From: Clostridium formicaceticum
GTDB taxonomy: Bacteria; Bacillota; Clostridia; Peptostreptococcales; Natronincolaceae
Length of the DNA stretch: 64,000 nt
Direction: 5' to 3'
NCBI RefSeq assembly: GCF_001854185.1
Contig: NZ_CP017603.1
Span: 3,472,001 to 3,536,000, forward strand
Notes under the pieces: model-generated
What the model was told of the DNA's origin: nothing
Databases searched by the model: none
Seen by the model: the letters and a program-made list of their open reading frames with translations, nothing else
Position numbers and translations under genes: made by a program
Shown here: one piece after another, positions 1-9,179 of the stretch
Layout of the letters: each line of letters opens with the position of its first letter
Position numbering within the stretch: position 1 is the stretch's first letter

Positions 1-610
1 GGACTTCTACGGTTCTATTTGAATACCTAGGAAAACTGATGCCGATGACTAAGTCTTTCTCAGACACCCTAAGCATCTGTTCAAAGATATCGCTAATCCC
101 ATAGCCTACCACCTTTACATTATCTAATACTAAATTCAAATAAAAACCTAAATATTGTGCCAAGGCAGTAGAACTTCTTAAGCCAATAATATAAATATTT
201 TCAGCAGATAATATTTTACCTACAACTGCTTGAAACACTTCATAGTCCATATTTTCCTGGGTGGCACGGATATTATCTATATCAGATTTGAACATCTTTT
301 TTAAGATGACTTCTTCATCTGAATAATCTCTAGCCATCTCTACCCTTTGTACAGTGGTAAGTTTGATCTTAATAATATTCTGTAATCCTTTCTGTAGTTG
401 AGGATAACCATCAAATCCCAATGCATTTGCAAATCTAACTACAGTTGATTCACTGACATTCACTGTTTTAGCTAACTTCGATGCAGTCATAAAAGCAGCT
501 TTATCATAATTGTCTATGATATATTGGGCAATTAGTTTCTGTCCTTTACTTAGTTTGGTAAAGTTTTTTTGAATTTCATGTATTAAGTCTTTTTTTTCTT
601 CTATCATCAT
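1..610 (-). CDS. RpiR/MurR-family transcriptional regulator (3' end outside window)
   Basis: The visible 203 residues start with an N-terminal helix-turn-helix domain (about residues 1-80, including the stretch ASKLAKTVNVSESTVVRFA) typical of RpiR/MurR regulators. An SIS sugar-phosphate-binding fold begins around residue 125 (IYIIGLRSSTALAQYLG). Such proteins usually sense a phosphosugar and control a sugar or amino-sugar catabolic operon; the target here is unknown because the neighbouring genes lie outside the window. Two consecutive ATG codons follow a GAGG motif, so the start is 610 or 607. The C-terminal part of the SIS domain is cut by the window edge. Confidence 0.85.
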   Translation of the reverse strand, partial: MMIEEKKDLIHEIQKNFTKLSKGQKLIAQYIIDNYDKAAFMTASKLAKTVNVSESTVVRFANALGFDGYPQLQKGLQNIIKIKLTTVQRVEMARDYSDEEVILKKMFKSDIDNIRATQENMDYEVFQAVVGKILSAENIYIIGLRSSTALAQYLGFYLNLVLDNVKVVGYGISDIFEQMLRVSEKDLVIGISFPRYSNRTVEV

Positions 611-1304
611 TGACCTCATCATCCTATTATTATTTTTTCTATTTCATTGATTCCTTTGTATCATCTTACTTTCTTTTGTTAACCGCTAACCCTCTCTTAA
701 TGTAAACTTATTTTTTTCAGAAGCAATACCTCACCCCCTGTTGAGTTTTCATCGCATCTCCTTTTTCAACATAAGGTATACTTATAATTATTTGTTGATA
801 CTATTAATTTTATCAGTAGCTTTTAAATATTCCTCTTTATATTCCGGTGCAGTGATACTCTTAAACACTCTTCTTAAAAAGTTTCCCTCTTTTATCATGA
901 TTTTGCTTTTAGGGTATAAGACCCCACCTCTAAGCGTTAGCGTAGGTGGGATTCTCAATTAGGTGTAGTAGACTCTCCACCTGATTCCCCGATGTTCGGA
1001 CGAGTTCACTCTTCAGTAGACTTTCTATAAATCCTGTTCATTGCACAACATGATAAACAGTTCCTCTAGCAATACAGGTAGCACCAGCTCCTTATAATCC
1101 TTAGTTTTTTGTTAAGGGTTTGACTAGACACGCTATGCAGCTCCCTCCATGATTTGCATACGATTACCTCTCAATAAAAGCATAACAAATTTCCTTCAAA
1201 CTTGCAATTTAAACTTCACAATCAAAGAAATTTTGTTATTTTTGCAATATTCGTTTCATTTTTTTAGTCTTTTAGAACAAAAGAAAATCATCTACATAAT
1301 AAGG
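611..1304. other. gene-poor intergenic region with a decayed mobile-element end
   Basis: No convincing gene was found in this 694-base stretch. Short open frames on the plus strand (741-962 and 1149-1358) are hydrophobic, AT-rich and lack ribosome-binding sites. The part next to 610 should hold the promoter of the RpiR gene. The middle, about 905-1040, looks like the end of an IS200/IS605-type element and is listed separately. Confidence 0.6.
905..1040 (-). mobile_element. remnant of IS200/IS605-type element (TnpB tail plus right-end hairpin)
   Basis: Read on the minus strand, the frame ending at the TAG at 931-933 encodes ELVRTSGNQVESLLHLIENP followed by TYANA. This resembles the low-complexity tails seen at the C-terminus of clostridial IS605 OrfB/TnpB proteins (recalled, not searched). 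Just past the stop the sequence forms a hairpin in which CCCACCT pairs with AGGTGGG (about 922-953), like the right end of such elements. Frames upstream are broken by stops, so only a fossil remains. Confidence 0.4.
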
Positions 1305-2069
1305 CTATCCTTGAAAATCCCACTCTTTTATTTTTTCAAAGGTTTTAAAATGTGTTAGATCAAAGTGTATGGGTGTAATAGATATGTAATTATTTTGTAA
1401 AGCGATGATATCGCTGTTTTGATTTTGTTGTAAGTCCATAACCGTACCAGAAATCCAAAAATAAGAATTACCTCTAGGATCTTTTCTTTCAACAAATGAA
1501 TTTTCATACTTTCTAACGCCCAGGGTGGTTACCTTCACACCCTTGATTTCCTCTTTGGAACATGTAGGATAGTTAATATTTACAATCGTATCTTTTAGAT
1601 CCTGATGATAAAATATTTTTTCTGCTATTTTACAAACAAATTGTGCTGCATCTTCATATTGTGTGATTTCTGTACTACCCATAGACACCGCTATGGAGGT
1701 AATATCCATGATAGCAGCCTCAACTGCTGCTGATACAGTACCAGAGTAAATAACATCAGTTCCCAAATTAGGACCATTGTTAATGCCAGAGATAACAATA
1801 TCTGGCTTTCTGTCTTTTAATAATGCCTCTATCGCCAGCTTTACACAGTCTGCCGGTGTACCATTAATGGAATAGGCTTCGATAGAGGTATCAAAAAATT
1901 TAATTTTGTCTACTCTTAAGGGATGATGAATGGTAATTGCATGCCCTGTTGCACTTCTCTCTGTATGAGGGGCTGCAACAATAACTTCTCCCACACTTTG
2001 CAAAGCCTTTGCTAATATATATATTCCTTCTGCAAAGATACCATCATCATTGCTAATTAAAATTCTCAT
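1305..2069 (-). CDS. surE: 5'/3'-nucleotidase SurE
   Basis: SurE is a metal-dependent nucleoside monophosphate phosphatase (survival protein) of the cytoplasm. The 254-aa protein opens with MRILISNDDG, whose paired aspartates (D8, D9) bind the metal. It has the family blocks RSATGHAIT, INGTPADCV and SGINNGPNLGTDVIYSGTVSAA. Length fits the family. It is transcribed away from the plus-strand gene at 2183, with a 113-base divergent spacer. The start follows a GAGGAAG ribosome-binding site. Confidence 0.97.
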   Translation of the reverse strand: MRILISNDDGIFAEGIYILAKALQSVGEVIVAAPHTERSATGHAITIHHPLRVDKIKFFDTSIEAYSINGTPADCVKLAIEALLKDRKPDIVISGINNGPNLGTDVIYSGTVSAAVEAAIMDITSIAVSMGSTEITQYEDAAQFVCKIAEKIFYHQDLKDTIVNINYPTCSKEEIKGVKVTTLGVRKYENSFVERKDPRGNSYFWISGTVMDLQQNQNSDIIALQNNYISITPIHFDLTHFKTFEKIKEWDFQG

Positions 2070-2182
2070 AAACTTCCTCCTCTAATATAAAAATAATTTA
2101 ATTATATATCCTGCATCTATTACAAATACTATAGTAACTTGACATAGTTCATTCGTCAGAAATTTATATTTGAGGTGATATT

Positions 2183-2824
2183 TTGATTCAAATAGATGAC
2201 GCAGGTAGCGGTAGCCTATTAGGCGGTACCATTATAGGTGTATTAAGAACAGAAACCGGTGAGTTTCAATATTCTGTTATTCCTCTAGATTATTATCGAG
2301 GCAAAAACTTTGATCGTAAATCTTATATCAATTATGTTGTTACAATTGTAGAAAAAATATTTCAAAAACTCCAAGTAACAAAAGAAGAAGATATTGAAAT
2401 ATGTCGTGGCTACATGTTTGATCTATTAGATGTATGGCTCAATGAAAAGGGCTATCGTTTCACTAGAACAAAAATTCAAGAGCCTCTTCAAAGTAAAATT
2501 GAAACAGCTTTTGAGGAATATGCCATAGAATTAGGATTACCTCAAAAGTTTATTAGCTATACGAAATATCCTTTTCATTTTCATAGAATATTGAAATGGG
2601 TTTATGCAGACTACGACAATCGTAGTTTGCTCTGCAAAACCGGCTGGAAAAGCTGGAAAAAATTCGGAAACCTCTCAACGGAATACAGTCAAGAATCTAT
2701 TAAAAGCAAAAATTTAATTTGTTTAAAATGCTATGAAATCATTCCTAAAAATACTACTGCAACTGTGATTAGCTATTATAGCAACAAATTAAACAAAGTA
2801 TTTATTCATAATGCGTGCATTTAG
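2183..2824 (+). CDS. conserved hypothetical protein, possible RNase H-like fold
   Basis: A 213-aa protein and the only convincing plus-strand gene in the window. It begins with a TTG codon preceded by the ribosome-binding site TGAGGTGAT. The N-terminus (IQIDDAGSGSLLGGTIIGVL) looks like a beta-hairpin carrying early acidic residues, as in RNase H-like folds. A later CKTGWKSWKKFG block and a C-terminal CLKC pair may be conserved features. I do not recognise a characterised family; proteins of this kind occur as hypotheticals in clostridial genomes. There are no membrane segments or signal peptide. It converges on the oadA-like gene with a shared hairpin between them. Confidence 0.75.
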   Translation: MIQIDDAGSGSLLGGTIIGVLRTETGEFQYSVIPLDYYRGKNFDRKSYINYVVTIVEKIFQKLQVTKEEDIEICRGYMFDLLDVWLNEKGYRFTRTKIQEPLQSKIETAFEEYAIELGLPQKFISYTKYPFHFHRILKWVYADYDNRSLLCKTGWKSWKKFGNLSTEYSQESIKSKNLICLKCYEIIPKNTTATVISYYSNKLNKVFIHNACI

Positions 2825-2826
2825 AA

Positions 2827-2850
2827 GGCTCCTAGTAGTTTTTAGGAGCC
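2827..2850. terminator. hairpin between convergent genes
   Basis: GGCTCCTA pairs with TAGGAGCC across a short T-rich loop, between the stop codons of two converging genes. There is no good T-run on either side, so it may act as a weak bidirectional terminator or an mRNA 3'-end stabiliser. Confidence 0.5.
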
Positions 2851-2864
2851 ATATCTCTTACAAT

Positions 2865-4265
2865 TTATACAGGATGGTTTTTTTCTACTTCATTATATAA
2901 AGTAGACTCTATTTTATATTTTTCAGCCCATCTTTCTTTAAAAAAATTCATAGCCACCTGTGGGAATAATGCATAGGAAAGAACATCTTCTTCCTGTTCT
3001 AGATATTCCTTCATCTCTTGTTTTAAAGAAGGTAATTGTGGTGGAATAATGTCAGCTGGTCTTTGTGTCATTACTTCTTTATCACCTATAATCTTTTGTT
3101 TTACTTCATCCTCAATAGGAGTAGTGGCTTGCCCATAAAGTCCTGCAACATAATCCTTGATTTCTTTTGGTACCATTTTATAGCGCTCACCTATGATGAC
3201 ATTGAACAGCGCCTGGGTTCCTACCATCTGGCTCATAGGGGTAACTAAAGGTGGATACCCTAAATCCTCCCTTACTTTTGGAACTTCTGCTAAAACTTCT
3301 TCAAATTTATCCAGCTTATTTTGTTGCTTTAATTGAGAAATAAGGTTAGATAACATTCCCCCAGGAACTTGGTAAGTCAAGGTATTAGCATCTACTCCTA
3401 ATACCTTAGGATCAATAAGTCCCTCACTTAAGTATTTATCCCTTAAGGGTCTAAAATAATCAGCTATTTCACTTAGTAATTCTAGCTTTATGCCAGTATC
3501 ATAAGGGGTATCCTTTAAGGCAGCTACTATAGGTTCCGTAGGTGGTTGTGAAGTTCCCAAAGCCAATGGAGAAATAGCTGTGTCCACAACATCTATGCCA
3601 GCTTCAATTGCCTTCATGTAAGTCATAGAAGCGATACCACTGGTATAATGGGTATGTAATTGTATAGGAATATTTACTGCCTGTTTTAATTGTTTCACTA
3701 GGTCATAAGCTGCATAAGGCGTTAATATACCCGACATATCCTTAATACAAATCGAGTCCGCCCCCATACCTTCCATCTCTTTAGCTTTTTGCACATAATA
3801 AGGTAGATTATGAACAGGACTAATGGTATAGGAGATTGCACACTGAGCATGTCCTCCTTCTTGTTTCGTTATCTTTAAAGTAGTTTCTAGGTTTCTTATG
3901 TCATTGAGTGCATCAAACATTCGGACAATGTCTATACCATTATAAATTGCTTTTTTAACAAATTCACTAACCACATCATCAGCATAATGTTTATAGCCTA
4001 AAAGATTTTGTCCCCTCAACAGCATTTGTAGTTTTGTCTTTTTTACTTTTTTTCTTATACTTCTAAGTCTTTCCCAAGGATCTTCATTTAGAAATCTTAA
4101 GCATGCATCAAAAGTTGCTCCTCCCCACATTTCTAAAGAATGATAACCCACTTCGTCCATTTTCTCTGCAATAGGTAACATATCCTTTGTTTTCATTCTT
4201 GTAGCTAAAAGTGATTGATGTGCATCTCTAAAGACAGTTTCCGTAATTTTTAGCTTTGGTTTCAT
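2865..4265 (-). CDS. oadA: oxaloacetate decarboxylase alpha / carboxyltransferase subunit, no biotin domain
   Basis: The 466-aa protein is the carboxyltransferase part of oxaloacetate decarboxylase alpha, pyruvate carboxylase B and transcarboxylase 5S proteins. It moves CO2 between a keto acid and a biotin carrier. It opens with ITETVFRDAHQSLLATRMKT, carries the metal-ligand segment LHTHYTSG and continues through the post-barrel helical domain. It ends near residue 466 without the Ala/Pro linker and AMKM biotinyl domain of full-length OadA (about 590 aa or more). The carrier must come from another gene; no beta or gamma subunit or biotin carrier is adjacent. The exact substrate cannot be decided from sequence. 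Confidence 0.85.
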   Translation of the reverse strand: MKPKLKITETVFRDAHQSLLATRMKTKDMLPIAEKMDEVGYHSLEMWGGATFDACLRFLNEDPWERLRSIRKKVKKTKLQMLLRGQNLLGYKHYADDVVSEFVKKAIYNGIDIVRMFDALNDIRNLETTLKITKQEGGHAQCAISYTISPVHNLPYYVQKAKEMEGMGADSICIKDMSGILTPYAAYDLVKQLKQAVNIPIQLHTHYTSGIASMTYMKAIEAGIDVVDTAISPLALGTSQPPTEPIVAALKDTPYDTGIKLELLSEIADYFRPLRDKYLSEGLIDPKVLGVDANTLTYQVPGGMLSNLISQLKQQNKLDKFEEVLAEVPKVREDLGYPPLVTPMSQMVGTQALFNVIIGERYKMVPKEIKDYVAGLYGQATTPIEDEVKQKIIGDKEVMTQRPADIIPPQLPSLKQEMKEYLEQEEDVLSYALFPQVAMNFFKERWAEKYKIESTLYNEVEKNHPV

Positions 4266-4347
4266 CTTCTATACTCCTCCCAATCTAAATTAATTACTCG
4301 GCTTGTGCAATTTCTCTCCGTAATTTCTTATTGTATTCTTTTCAACC

Positions 4348-4926
4348 CTACTTTTTTTCTACCAGCAAAATAATAGGAGGATCGTTTTCTTGGTTGATAT
4401 AACTACATTCCATTACTAGGTATTTTTTAGCCTCCAATTGCTTCATATATTCAAGGATTGTATTTTTTTCCTCTATACCGCCTGCATGCCCATAGTATAG
4501 AACAATCGACAAAATGCCTCCCCTCTTTAATAAATTTAAAACCGCATTCACCGCTTGTAGCGTAGTCTGGGGCTTGGTAACAATATTTTTATCGCTACAG
4601 GGTAAATAACCTAAGTTAAACATTGCTCCATCAATAGGTTCTTTTACATATTTCTCTATATTTTCATGGCCATCGTGTATCAATTGAATATTCTTATGAT
4701 CTATTGAAATGTTTTCTTTCTTCAAGGCTTGCCTCGTATTTTCTAATGCTGCCTCTTGAATATCAAAAGCATAAACTTTTCCACAATCTCCAACTAGATT
4801 ATATAAAAAAACTGTATCATAGCCATTGCCCATTGTGGCGTCTATGACAGTACCACCTCTATGCATCTTATGCTTTATTAAATCCTGTACAAAACTGGTT
4901 GCTTTCAACATTCCTTTATTACTCAT
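4348..4926 (-). CDS. mnmM: class I SAM-dependent methyltransferase, YtqB/MnmM family
   Basis: A 192-aa Rossmann methyltransferase. The SAM-binding glycine motif is VIDATMGNGYDT (about residues 27-38), the acidic ribose-binding residue lies in VYAFDIQ, and the catalytic-loop signature FNLGYLP is at about 104. B. subtilis YtqB of this family is reported to add the methyl of mnm5 on the wobble uridine of tRNA. It is followed closely by a GNAT gene (8-base spacing). A second wobble-uridine enzyme, MnmH, is encoded at 24787-25836. Confidence 0.8.
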   Translation of the reverse strand: MSNKGMLKATSFVQDLIKHKMHRGGTVIDATMGNGYDTVFLYNLVGDCGKVYAFDIQEAALENTRQALKKENISIDHKNIQLIHDGHENIEKYVKEPIDGAMFNLGYLPCSDKNIVTKPQTTLQAVNAVLNLLKRGGILSIVLYYGHAGGIEEKNTILEYMKQLEAKKYLVMECSYINQENDPPIILLVEKK

Positions 4927-4934
4927 TTTTCACC

Positions 4935-5411
4935 TCAAATAATTTTTTTATTTTCACAACCTTGTTTAAAAAATAAAGGAATATCACAGAAAAAACTGCT
5001 CTCTAAATCATACTTCCACAAATACGTTTGAAGATTTTTAGGAACATCAGTTTCACTTAATAAGCGTAGCCCTTCTTTCCTTAAAAAGTTAAACAAACCT
5101 TGCTTTTTAGCATCCTGTATCACACCCCAGAGATAGCCTTGCTTTTCAGCATAGTTCAAAGCAGCTCTAAAAATACCATCTCCTAGTCGTTGACCCCTTT
5201 CCTCTGGGTTTATATAAATTGCTGCTATTTCTACTAAGTCTTTATCATAAAACTTTATTTTAGAAAAACCTAAAGGAACATTTCCATCTAAAGCAATGAT
5301 ATATTCTTCAACATTAGGTATATCCTCGAAAACAAATTGTCCTTTGTAGGTATTCGATAATACTAAGATATCTTCTTTTGTTGCTTTTCTAATGGTAATC
5401 ATCTTTTTCAC
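4935..5411 (-). CDS. GNAT-family N-acetyltransferase
   Basis: A 158-aa protein with the GNAT fold: beta strands VEIAAIYINPEERGQRLGDGIF contain the acetyl-CoA pyrophosphate loop (a variant of R/Q-x-x-G-x-G/A), after an N-terminal ITIRKATKEDI strand. The substrate is unknown. It is the upstream member of a pair with mnmM, 8 bases apart. The C-terminal ~25 residues (SFFCDIPLFFKQGCENKKII) are not typical of the fold and may be a variable tail. Confidence 0.85.
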   Translation of the reverse strand: MKKMITIRKATKEDILVLSNTYKGQFVFEDIPNVEEYIIALDGNVPLGFSKIKFYDKDLVEIAAIYINPEERGQRLGDGIFRAALNYAEKQGYLWGVIQDAKKQGLFNFLRKEGLRLLSETDVPKNLQTYLWKYDLESSFFCDIPLFFKQGCENKKII

Positions 5412-5452
5412 TCCTCTGACCTATTTTATTTTTCTTGCATAAATTGAGACAT

Positions 5453-6157
5453 TTATATGTTTTTTAGATATTGCAACTCTTCAGTAGTTAAATATCTCCA
5501 CTCACCAGAAGGTAGCTTTCCTAATTTTATCTTACCTACAGCGATTCTCTTTAGACTAACCACAGGATGACCAATAGCTGCACACATTTTTCGCACCTGT
5601 CTATTTTTTCCTTCCCTAATTTTAATTTCTAAAATACTATTTTGATGTTCTTCTTTTATTATCTTAAGCTTGGCTGGGCTGGTTACATAATCCTCTATTC
5701 GTAAACCCCTTTCAAAAGCCCTTTGTTCCTCCTGGGAGGGTTTTCCTTCTACCCTTGCAATATAAGTTTTTTCTACCTTAAACTTAGGATGCGTTAACTT
5801 AAAAGTTAACTCTCCATCATTGGTCAATAATAATAATCCTGATGTATTATAATCTAATCTTCCTACAGGAAAAAGCCGATAAGGCAGGTTCACCAGGTCT
5901 ATTACCTTTTTTCTATTGAACTGGTCTGAGGCGGTAGTGATATAGCCTGTAGGTTTATTCAACAAAACATATACATACGCTTCTTTTATGTTTACTTTTT
6001 TATCTCTTACAGTGATTTGATCTTTTTCAGGATCTATCTTATAACCCATCTCAGTGATAATTTTTCCATTTACCTTTACAATACCTTCTTTTATAAGGTC
6101 TTCGCTTTTTCTTCTTGAAGCTATGCCAGAAGATGCTAAAAATTTTTGTAATCGCAT
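5453..6157 (-). CDS. rluB: pseudouridine synthase RluB (RsuA/RluB/RluE family)
   Basis: The 234-aa protein has an N-terminal S4 RNA-binding domain (MRLQKFLASSGIASRRKSED, residues 1-60) and a pseudouridine synthase domain. The catalytic aspartate lies in PVGRLDYNTSGLLLLTND, and the KNRQVRKMC motif is present. B. subtilis RluB modifies the peptidyl-transferase region of 23S rRNA. The start is well placed after a GAAGGAGTGAAG ribosome-binding site. Confidence 0.93.
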   Translation of the reverse strand: MRLQKFLASSGIASRRKSEDLIKEGIVKVNGKIITEMGYKIDPEKDQITVRDKKVNIKEAYVYVLLNKPTGYITTASDQFNRKKVIDLVNLPYRLFPVGRLDYNTSGLLLLTNDGELTFKLTHPKFKVEKTYIARVEGKPSQEEQRAFERGLRIEDYVTSPAKLKIIKEEHQNSILEIKIREGKNRQVRKMCAAIGHPVVSLKRIAVGKIKLGKLPSGEWRYLTTEELQYLKNI

Positions 6158-6250
6158 TTACTTCACTCCTTCTGCTTATTCGAGTGTTTAATTGTATATA
6201 TCCATTCCCTCTTTTTAACTTATTATTCTTCTTAAGCATTAGAATATAAC

Positions 6251-6291
6251 AAAAACTAATTGTAGTCCTGAGAGACTACAATTAGTTTTTT
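6251..6291 (-). terminator. rho-independent terminator downstream of asnS
   Basis: A 17-bp perfect stem (AAAAACTAATTGTAGTC against its complement) with a 6-base loop lies between asnS and rluB, followed on the minus strand by a T-rich tail. It can serve as the asnS terminator and is symmetrical enough to work in both directions. Confidence 0.9.
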
Positions 6292-6313
6292 AGATGAATA
6301 AAGTTATTGCGTA

Positions 6314-7612
6314 CTAAGGATATACTCTATTTAATGTTCGAGCAAAAGGAATTGTCTGTCTAATATGGTCAATGCCGCAGATCCATGCAACGGTTCTTTC
6401 AAGTCCTAATCCAAATCCTGAGTGAGGTACTGAGCCATATCTTCTTAAATCTAAATACCATTCGTAAATCTCCAAAGGTAGGTTTTCTTCTTTTATTTTT
6501 TGTAAAATCAAATCTAAATCATGGATTCTTTGAGAACCTCCGATAATTTCTCCATAACCCTCTGGTGCAATTAAGTCTGCCCCCAAAATTACTTCTGGGT
6601 TATCCGCATCTGGTTGCATATAAAAGGCCTTCATTTTTGTAGGAAAATGCGTGATAAATACAGGCCTATCGAACTGTTCTGCAATATAGGTTTCATGAGG
6701 AGCTCCAAAATCATCTCCCCATTCAAACTCAAAGTCTGCCTTCTTCAACATTTCTACTGCATCGGTATAAGTTATGCGGGGGAATGGTGCTTTAATGTTT
6801 TCAAGACTTGTGGTATCTCTGCCTAATACTTTTAATTCGTATTTTTTATTTTGAAGAACTTTTTGTACAATGTACTCTATCATTTCCTCTTGAATTTTTA
6901 AATTTCCTTCAAAGTCTACGAAGGCCATCTCTGGTTCTACCATCCAAAACTCATTAAGATGCTTTCTTGTCTTTGATTTTTCTGCTCTAAAGGTAGGCCC
7001 AAAGCTATACACTTTTCCAAAAGCCATTGCTGCGGCTTCCGCATAAAGCTGTCCTGTCTGAGATAAGTATGCATTTTCTCCAAAATAGTCAATTTCAAAT
7101 AATTCTGTTGTCCCTTCACAAGCAGAAGGTGTAATAATAGGTGGTTCAATCAATACAAAACCTCTTTCGTGAAAAAAGGTTCTGATTGCTAGGTTGATTT
7201 CATCACGAATTCTTAAAATAGCATTTTGTTTAGGTGTTCTCATCCATAAATGTCTATGCTCCATTAAAAAGTCTGTTCCATGTTCTTTCAGAGAAACAGG
7301 GTACCCCTCCAAAGCAATATGAATAGGTTTCACTTCCTTTACCAGTAACTCATAGCCGGCAGGGGCTCTATCATCTTTTTGTACCAAACCAATCACTTCT
7401 ATAGAAGACTCTTGGGTTAACTCCTTACATATCTTAAAAACCTCTTCTTCCACTTCATTTTTTACCACTACACCCTGAATAAAAGCGGAGCCATCCCGAA
7501 TCTGAAGAAAATGTATTTTCCCACTTGATCGTTTATTATATAGCCATCCTTTAATTAAAACTTCTTGTCCTTCGTGCTTGTTTATCTCTTCTATCGTTGT
7601 AAAAACAGCCAT
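6314..7612 (-). CDS. asnS: asparaginyl-tRNA synthetase
   Basis: Charges tRNA-Asn with asparagine (class IIb synthetase, cytoplasm). An N-terminal OB-fold anticodon domain ([20 protein letters not shown]) is followed by the class II core: motif 2 near [20 protein letters not shown] and motif 3 [15 protein letters not shown] near the C-terminus (432 aa in all). I chose the ATG at 7612 because a TGGAGGTG ribosome-binding site sits 7 bases upstream; the frame stays open eight codons further but without support. It lies 38 bases downstream of purB. Confidence 0.96.
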   Translation of the reverse strand: MAVFTTIEEINKHEGQEVLIKGWLYNKRSSGKIHFLQIRDGSAFIQGVVVKNEVEEEVFKICKELTQESSIEVIGLVQKDDRAPAGYELLVKEVKPIHIALEGYPVSLKEHGTDFLMEHRHLWMRTPKQNAILRIRDEINLAIRTFFHERGFVLIEPPIITPSACEGTTELFEIDYFGENAYLSQTGQLYAEAAAMAFGKVYSFGPTFRAEKSKTRKHLNEFWMVEPEMAFVDFEGNLKIQEEMIEYIVQKVLQNKKYELKVLGRDTTSLENIKAPFPRITYTDAVEMLKKADFEFEWGDDFGAPHETYIAEQFDRPVFITHFPTKMKAFYMQPDADNPEVILGADLIAPEGYGEIIGGSQRIHDLDLILQKIKEENLPLEIYEWYLDLRRYGSVPHSGFGLGLERTVAWICGIDHIRQTIPFARTLNRVYP

Positions 7613-7650
7613 TTTAATACACCTCCAAAATTCCATATAGATGTTAAAAA

Positions 7651-9084
7651 TTAAACTTTTAAGTCAACTTCAATACCTAATAAATCTTTGTTTTTATCTA
7701 AAATAGGATCAATATATTCCTCTAGAAATTCAACAACCTGTTGCGGCGCTCTGCCGATAAAATTCATAGGGTTCATAATTTTACTAATTTCATTTTCTGA
7801 AAGATTAAAACCTTCATCCTTCAAAATTCTATCTATGAGGTCATTCTCTTTTCCTTCTATCTTTACTTGCTTTGCAGCCTCCATGGAATGCACTCTTATT
7901 TTTTCATGTAGCTCCTGACGGTCTCCACCATTCTTCACAGCTTCCATAATGATATTTTCAGTTGCCATGAAGGGTAGTTCCTTTTCAATATGTTGATGAA
8001 TCATATTTTCATAAACCACTAAACCATCACTTACATTGACAGCAATTTCTATAATAGCATCTGTTGCCATAAACATCTCTGGTATTGTGATTCTTCTATT
8101 TGCTGAATCATCTAACGTCCTTTCGAACCATTGGGTAGAGGTTGTCATAGCAGCATTTTGAACAGCCGACATCACGTATCGTGCTAAAGAAGCAATTCTT
8201 TCGCTTCTCATAGGATTTCTTTTGTAAGCCATAGCAGAAGAGCCTATTTGATCTTTTTCAAAAGGTTCTTCAATCTCTTTAAGGCTCTGTAGCAAACGCA
8301 AATCATTGGTCATTTTATGTAAGCTTTGAGCAATACCACTTAATACTGATAAAACTTCAAAATCTACCTTCCTTGTATAAGTTTGTCCTGTGACAGGAAA
8401 AGTTTTATCAAAGCCCATTTTTTTAGCTACTTTTTGATCTAATGCCTTAACTTTCTCACTATCATTATCAAATAACTTCATAAAGCTGGCCTGCGTTCCT
8501 GTAGTCCCCTTAGCACCCCTAAGCTTCATCTTACCTAGCTGAATTTCTATATTTTCATAATCCATCAATAGATCATGTAACCATAGTGTAGCTCTTTTCC
8601 CAACAGTTGTCAATTGGGCTGGCTGAAAATGTGTAAACCCTAAGGTAGGTAACGCTTTGTAGGTTTTAGCAAACTTGGAAAGTACCTCTAGCAAGTTCAC
8701 CAACTTCTTTTTAATGAGTTTAAGTGCCTCCGTCATAACAATGATATCTGTATTGTCACCAACATAAGCACTGGTAGCGCCTAAGTGAATAATCCCTCTT
8801 GCTTTAGGACATTGTTCCCCGTAAGCAAAAACGTGAGACATAACATCATGGCGAGTTTCCTTTTCTCTTTTTCTTGCTACATCATAATTTATATTATCCC
8901 TATGGGTTTTTAATTCTTCTATTTGTTCGTCGGTTATAGATAACCCTAGCTCTTGTTCAGCTTCTGCTAATGCAATCCAAAGCTTTCTCCAAGTGACGAA
9001 CTTATTGTCAGAAGAAAATAAATAACTCATATCTTTGCTTGTATATCTTTCAATTAAAGGATTTTGATATAGTGATGCATTCAA
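7651..9084 (-). CDS. purB: adenylosuccinate lyase
   Basis: A 477-aa member of the fumarase/aspartase superfamily that releases fumarate from SAICAR and from adenylosuccinate in purine synthesis. It shows the superfamily signature [17 protein letters not shown] (about residue 282), THFQPAQ with the substrate-binding histidine, and [10 protein letters not shown]. Length matches the longer bacterial and eukaryotic-like PurB group. It precedes asnS in the same direction and is probably co-transcribed with it. Confidence 0.96.
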   Translation of the reverse strand: MNASLYQNPLIERYTSKDMSYLFSSDNKFVTWRKLWIALAEAEQELGLSITDEQIEELKTHRDNINYDVARKREKETRHDVMSHVFAYGEQCPKARGIIHLGATSAYVGDNTDIIVMTEALKLIKKKLVNLLEVLSKFAKTYKALPTLGFTHFQPAQLTTVGKRATLWLHDLLMDYENIEIQLGKMKLRGAKGTTGTQASFMKLFDNDSEKVKALDQKVAKKMGFDKTFPVTGQTYTRKVDFEVLSVLSGIAQSLHKMTNDLRLLQSLKEIEEPFEKDQIGSSAMAYKRNPMRSERIASLARYVMSAVQNAAMTTSTQWFERTLDDSANRRITIPEMFMATDAIIEIAVNVSDGLVVYENMIHQHIEKELPFMATENIIMEAVKNGGDRQELHEKIRVHSMEAAKQVKIEGKENDLIDRILKDEGFNLSENEISKIMNPMNFIGRAPQQVVEFLEEYIDPILDKNKDLLGIEVDLKV

Positions 9085-9179
9085 ATTTGTTGCTCCTTTC
9101 TTTTCTTTAAGTATTTAAGTAATCGTGTCACTAGTTTTTAATTTCCTTCAGTAAATAAGACATGAGAAGGTCTCATATC

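Noticed and set aside
741-962. 73-aa plus-strand open frame
   Set aside because: Hydrophobic, AT-rich, no ribosome-binding site, and it overlaps the IS605-like remnant on the other strand.
1149-1358. 69-aa plus-strand open frame
   Set aside because: Overlaps the 3' end of surE in the opposite direction and shows no coding character.
2139-2170. TTGACA promoter for the plus-strand gene at 2183
   Set aside because: With an 18-base spacer the -10 (TTTATA) would place the transcription start on or after the ribosome-binding site, so it is unlikely to be the working promoter.
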